Assembly: GCA_030688105.1 (NCBI GenBank)
Contig: JAUYIV010000174.1
Coordinates: forward strand, 1 to 7,245
Source: Actinomycetota bacterium
Lineage (GTDB): Bacteria > Actinomycetota > Acidimicrobiia > Spongiisociales > UBA11373
Direction: 5' to 3'
DNA: 7,245 bases
Below the pieces are notes generated by a model. It was not told the origin of the DNA. It saw only the letters and a program-made list of their open reading frames with translations, and made no database searches. Made by a program: the position numbers and the translations under genes. Positions 5,801-7,245 of this stretch are shown piece after piece. Numbering within the stretch: position 1 is the first letter of the stretch; every line of letters starts with the position of its first letter.

Positions 5801-7190
5801 CCAGGACGGCCTCGTACGGACCGCGCCCCAAGTCGCGGTACGAGGCGGCGCCCCGGACCATGCTGTAGAGCTCTTCGACCTCCCGGGCTTCGACGGCGAC
5901 ACAGGCAACGACCTGCTGGGCGAGCACGTCGAGGGGATTCGCCGGGATCTTGGTCTCCTCGATGAGCCCGCGATGCATCCTCTCGACGATGAGGGTGGCT
6001 TCGAGGAGGTCGCCCCGGTGCTTGGGGAACACCCGTGCCCGGCTGGGCACACCGACCTGGTGGCCCGCACGGCCGACGCGTTGGAGCCCGCGGGCGACCG
6101 TGGTCGGCGACTCGACGAGGATCACCAGGTCGACCGCCTCCATGTCGATACCCAGTTCGAGCGAAGACGTGGCCACGACACACCGGAGCGCCCCCGACTT
6201 CAGGGCGTCCTCGATCTCGACCCGCTGCTCTCGCGACACCGAACCGTGGTGAGCGCGAGCGATCTCATCTCCCGCGAGGTCGTTCAGGGATGCCGCAATG
6301 CGTTCGACCAGGCCGCGGCTGTTCGAGAAGACGATGGTCGAGCGATGCTCCAGCACCAGGTCGAGAATCTTCGGATAGACCGCGGGCCAGATGGATCGGG
6401 TCGGCATGCCCTCGTCGTCCACCGTGTCGGGGCGAGCCATGTCGTCGACGGGGACGACGATCTCGATCTCGAGCACGGCGTCCGAGGCGGCATCGACGAT
6501 CTCGACGGGGCGGGGGCGCCACTCGCCGTCTTCGACCGTGCCCCCTCCGAGGAACTCGCCGATCGCCTCCAATGGGCGTTGGGTGGCGCTCAACCCGATG
6601 CGCTGCGGGGAGGCGCGAGTGATCTCCTCGAGCCGCTCCAGGCTCAAGGCGAGGTGGGCGCCGCGCTTACTCCCGGCGATGGCGTGCACCTCGTCGATGA
6701 TCACCCACCGCACCGCGGCAAGGACTTCGCGTACCTGTGAGGTGAGCATCAGGAAGAGGCTCTCGGGGGTGGTGATCAACACGTCCGGCGGGTGGCGGAT
6801 CATCCGCCGCCGTTCATCGGGCGGCGTGTCCCCGGTACGCAGCGCGGTCGAGATCTCGGGCACCTCGACGCCCATGGATCTGGCGGCGTTGGCGATTCCG
6901 CGGAGGGGTGCCCGGAGATTCCGCTCGATGTCGTAGGCGAGCGCCTTCATGGGGGAGACGTAGAGCACCCGGCAGCGCTCGCGCTCGACGGGGAGTTCCT
7001 CGGAGAAGAGGCGGTCGATCGCCCAGAGGAACGCGGCGAGGGTCTTGCCCGAGCCGGTGGGGGCGTGGATCAACGTATGGCTGCCCCCGGCGATCGCCTC
7101 CCAGCCCCCCTCCTGTGCCGGGGTGGGAGACGCAAACGAGCCCTCGAACCAGGCCCGAGTGGGGGCGGTGAACCGGTCGAGGGAAGGCAT
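2823..7190 (-). CDS. lhr: Lhr-family ATP-dependent 3'-5' helicase, full length
   Basis: 1455 residues, close to the roughly 1500 of bacterial Lhr. The enzyme hydrolyses ATP to move 3'-5' on single-stranded DNA and unwinds duplexes, preferring RNA:DNA hybrids in the mycobacterial enzyme; it is linked to DNA damage repair. Helicase motifs: PTPAQ (22-26), Walker A APTGSGKT (43-50), SPMKAL (79-84), TPESL (141-145), DEVH in 'IDEVHAIAGSKRGAH' (166-169), SAT (201-203), FSNSRG (288-293), 'TSSLELGID' (341-349) and QRVGRAGH (370-377). Next come a winged-helix region and the DEAD/DEAH-associated domain at about 605-800, with 'LLSPFGARVHAPWALAI' near 658-674 and 'DFVASFMYEYDAPLAERR' near 829-846, both typical of the Lhr core. 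A C-terminal domain of about 570 residues (roughly 880-1455) is complete. The ATG at 7190 follows a TANNNT box by six bases and begins just before the Q-like motif. The gene stands alone in this window; the Nei-type glycosylase that often adjoins actinobacterial lhr is not seen. The stop codon lies in a hairpin loop. Confidence 0.95.
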   Translation of the reverse strand: MPSLDRFTAPTRAWFEGSFASPTPAQEGGWEAIAGGSHTLIHAPTGSGKTLAAFLWAIDRLFSEELPVERERCRVLYVSPMKALAYDIERNLRAPLRGIANAARSMGVEVPEISTALRTGDTPPDERRRMIRHPPDVLITTPESLFLMLTSQVREVLAAVRWVIIDEVHAIAGSKRGAHLALSLERLEEITRASPQRIGLSATQRPLEAIGEFLGGGTVEDGEWRPRPVEIVDAASDAVLEIEIVVPVDDMARPDTVDDEGMPTRSIWPAVYPKILDLVLEHRSTIVFSNSRGLVERIAASLNDLAGDEIARAHHGSVSREQRVEIEDALKSGALRCVVATSSLELGIDMEAVDLVILVESPTTVARGLQRVGRAGHQVGVPSRARVFPKHRGDLLEATLIVERMHRGLIEETKIPANPLDVLAQQVVACVAVEAREVEELYSMVRGAASYRDLGRGPYEAVLDMLAGRYPSDDFAELRPRLTWDRITGALTARGNARLLAVTNAGTIPDRGLFPVVLPEGGRVGELDEEMVYESRVGDVFVLGSSSWRVAEITHDRVAVVPAPGERAARLPFWHGDSQGRPLETGRALGEFIREIDGLEPEESRRLLETRYHLDPRAAANLVGFLAEEREATGSVPTDRTIVVQKFRDEIGDWRLVLLSPFGARVHAPWALAITRLMRERHGLEVDAVWSDDGIIVRFPDADEVPDADELVIDPDEVERLVVDEVGNSALFTGRFREAAGRALLLPRRRPGKRTPLWLQRRRSTSLLDAARRYPTFPIVLETYREVLQEHFDLPALRGLLTDVRARRIGVSVAETAGPSPFATSLTFDFVASFMYEYDAPLAERRAMALTIDRTLLRELLGEPALRDLLDGDAVASVEAELQRIAAGTKATGADGVADLLRHLGPLTFDEVADRVTDPSTAETDLAELESARRVIKVTLRGATRWAIAEDAARLRDALGAQPPQGLPEAFLEPVADPLGDVLSRYARTRGPFTSAGAAADLGLPIGAVVTALEALEGRNRLERGAFRPGGHEREWVDAEVLQRLRRRSLAALRRGVEAVDHDAFGRFTVAWHGIGARGSSPGRVLDVIRRIQGTALPASTLEGDILAARLDYSPDLLDSLTASGEVVWVGRGPLGGRDGRVALYLRDHVPALHWATGDSTPEGPAHERIRAWLGGRGASFFRDLYEAAGGGDPESTLAAIWDLVWAGEVTNDTLAPLRAFLWGRVRKVPGAKPVLPGGSAPPSGSGRWYLVTDLLQAPPSDTAVQAARADQMLERHGIVVRDAVLVEGVPGGFAGLYPVLSALEEAGRIRRGYFVEGLGGSQFALPGAIDRLRAPVDQNAPVVLAATDPANPFGAAIPWPPHDGRPSRSAGAYVIIRDGRLVGFVERRGRTVLTFSSDADDLRSAADGLRTLARGRLRRMVLATVDGDPARTTALGAALLAEGFAESYKGLTMA
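5061..5096 (-). repeat. 18-bp tandem duplication inside lhr
   Basis: Two adjacent 18-base units (5061-5078 and 5079-5096) match at 16 of 18 bases. They encode the in-frame repeat FPDADE-VPDADE (residues 699-710), the start of an acidic stretch running to about residue 725. It looks like a recent slippage duplication within a probable surface loop of the Lhr core. The reading frame is kept. Confidence 0.75.
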
Positions 7191-7196
7191 GGGGTG

Positions 7197-7202
7197 AATG
7201 TA
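7197..7202 (-). promoter_or_regulatory. -10 box (TACATT) for a leaderless lhr transcript
   Basis: On the minus strand TACATT is followed by six bases and then the lhr ATG at 7190, which places transcription start at the start codon. It fits the actinobacterial TANNNT pattern and shares GGGTAC with the box before the DUF971 gene. The -35 position (about 7220-7225) reads GAACGC, a poor match to TTGACA. No Shine-Dalgarno is visible, consistent with a leaderless message. Confidence 0.55.
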
Positions 7203-7226
7203 CCCGAGGGGTCCGACATGCGTTCT

Positions 7227-7245
7227 TGCCCGTTGCCCGTTGCCG
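7227..7245. repeat. Heptamer array, TGCCCGT family, cut by the window edge
   Basis: Two perfect TGCCCGT units (7227-7233, 7234-7240) and a partial third (TGCCG) run off the right edge. The array begins just upstream of where the lhr -35 region would lie. The same unit occurs at 2732-2738 beyond the other end of lhr. Confidence 0.75.

Overview
This window looks like ordinary chromosomal DNA from a high-GC bacterium. An actinobacterium is the best guess, possibly an uncultivated Acidimicrobiia-like lineage. That guess rests on strong G/C bias, a GTG start, two starts that look leaderless (TANNNT box six bases before the ATG) and a full-length Lhr helicase of the actinobacterial/proteobacterial kind. 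It is inference from sequence style; no taxonomic marker gene is present.

Layout: 1-133 is an intergenic left edge with heptamer repeats. 134-625 (minus) encodes a small NERD-like protein whose nuclease motif looks broken. Divergently, 680-949 (plus) encodes an 89-residue DUF971 / GBBH-like N-terminal domain protein with its CxCxxC...H metal-ligand pattern intact. It overlaps by four bases (GTGA) the gene at 946-2643 for a divergent aldehyde dehydrogenase superfamily protein. 2644-2822 is a 179-base convergent intergenic region, almost entirely heptamer repeats and hairpins. 2823-7190 (minus) is a 1455-residue Lhr-family DNA repair helicase filling the rest of the window. It reads toward the aldehyde dehydrogenase gene and has a leaderless-type promoter near the right edge.

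The DUF971 and aldehyde dehydrogenase genes form a translationally coupled two-gene operon. Nothing ties them functionally to lhr or to the NERD-like gene. I see no defence system, mobile element, CRISPR array, tRNA or rRNA.

The most unusual structure lies between the genes. All three gene-flanking regions that are visible in more than 100 bases or reach the window edge carry short tandem heptamers from a few related families (CGGGAGG, GGAGGCT, CCGGCTG, TGCCCGT). In the convergent region two heptamer blocks of opposite polarity form a 17-position hairpin, followed at once by a perfect 15-bp stem whose four-base loop contains the lhr stop codon.
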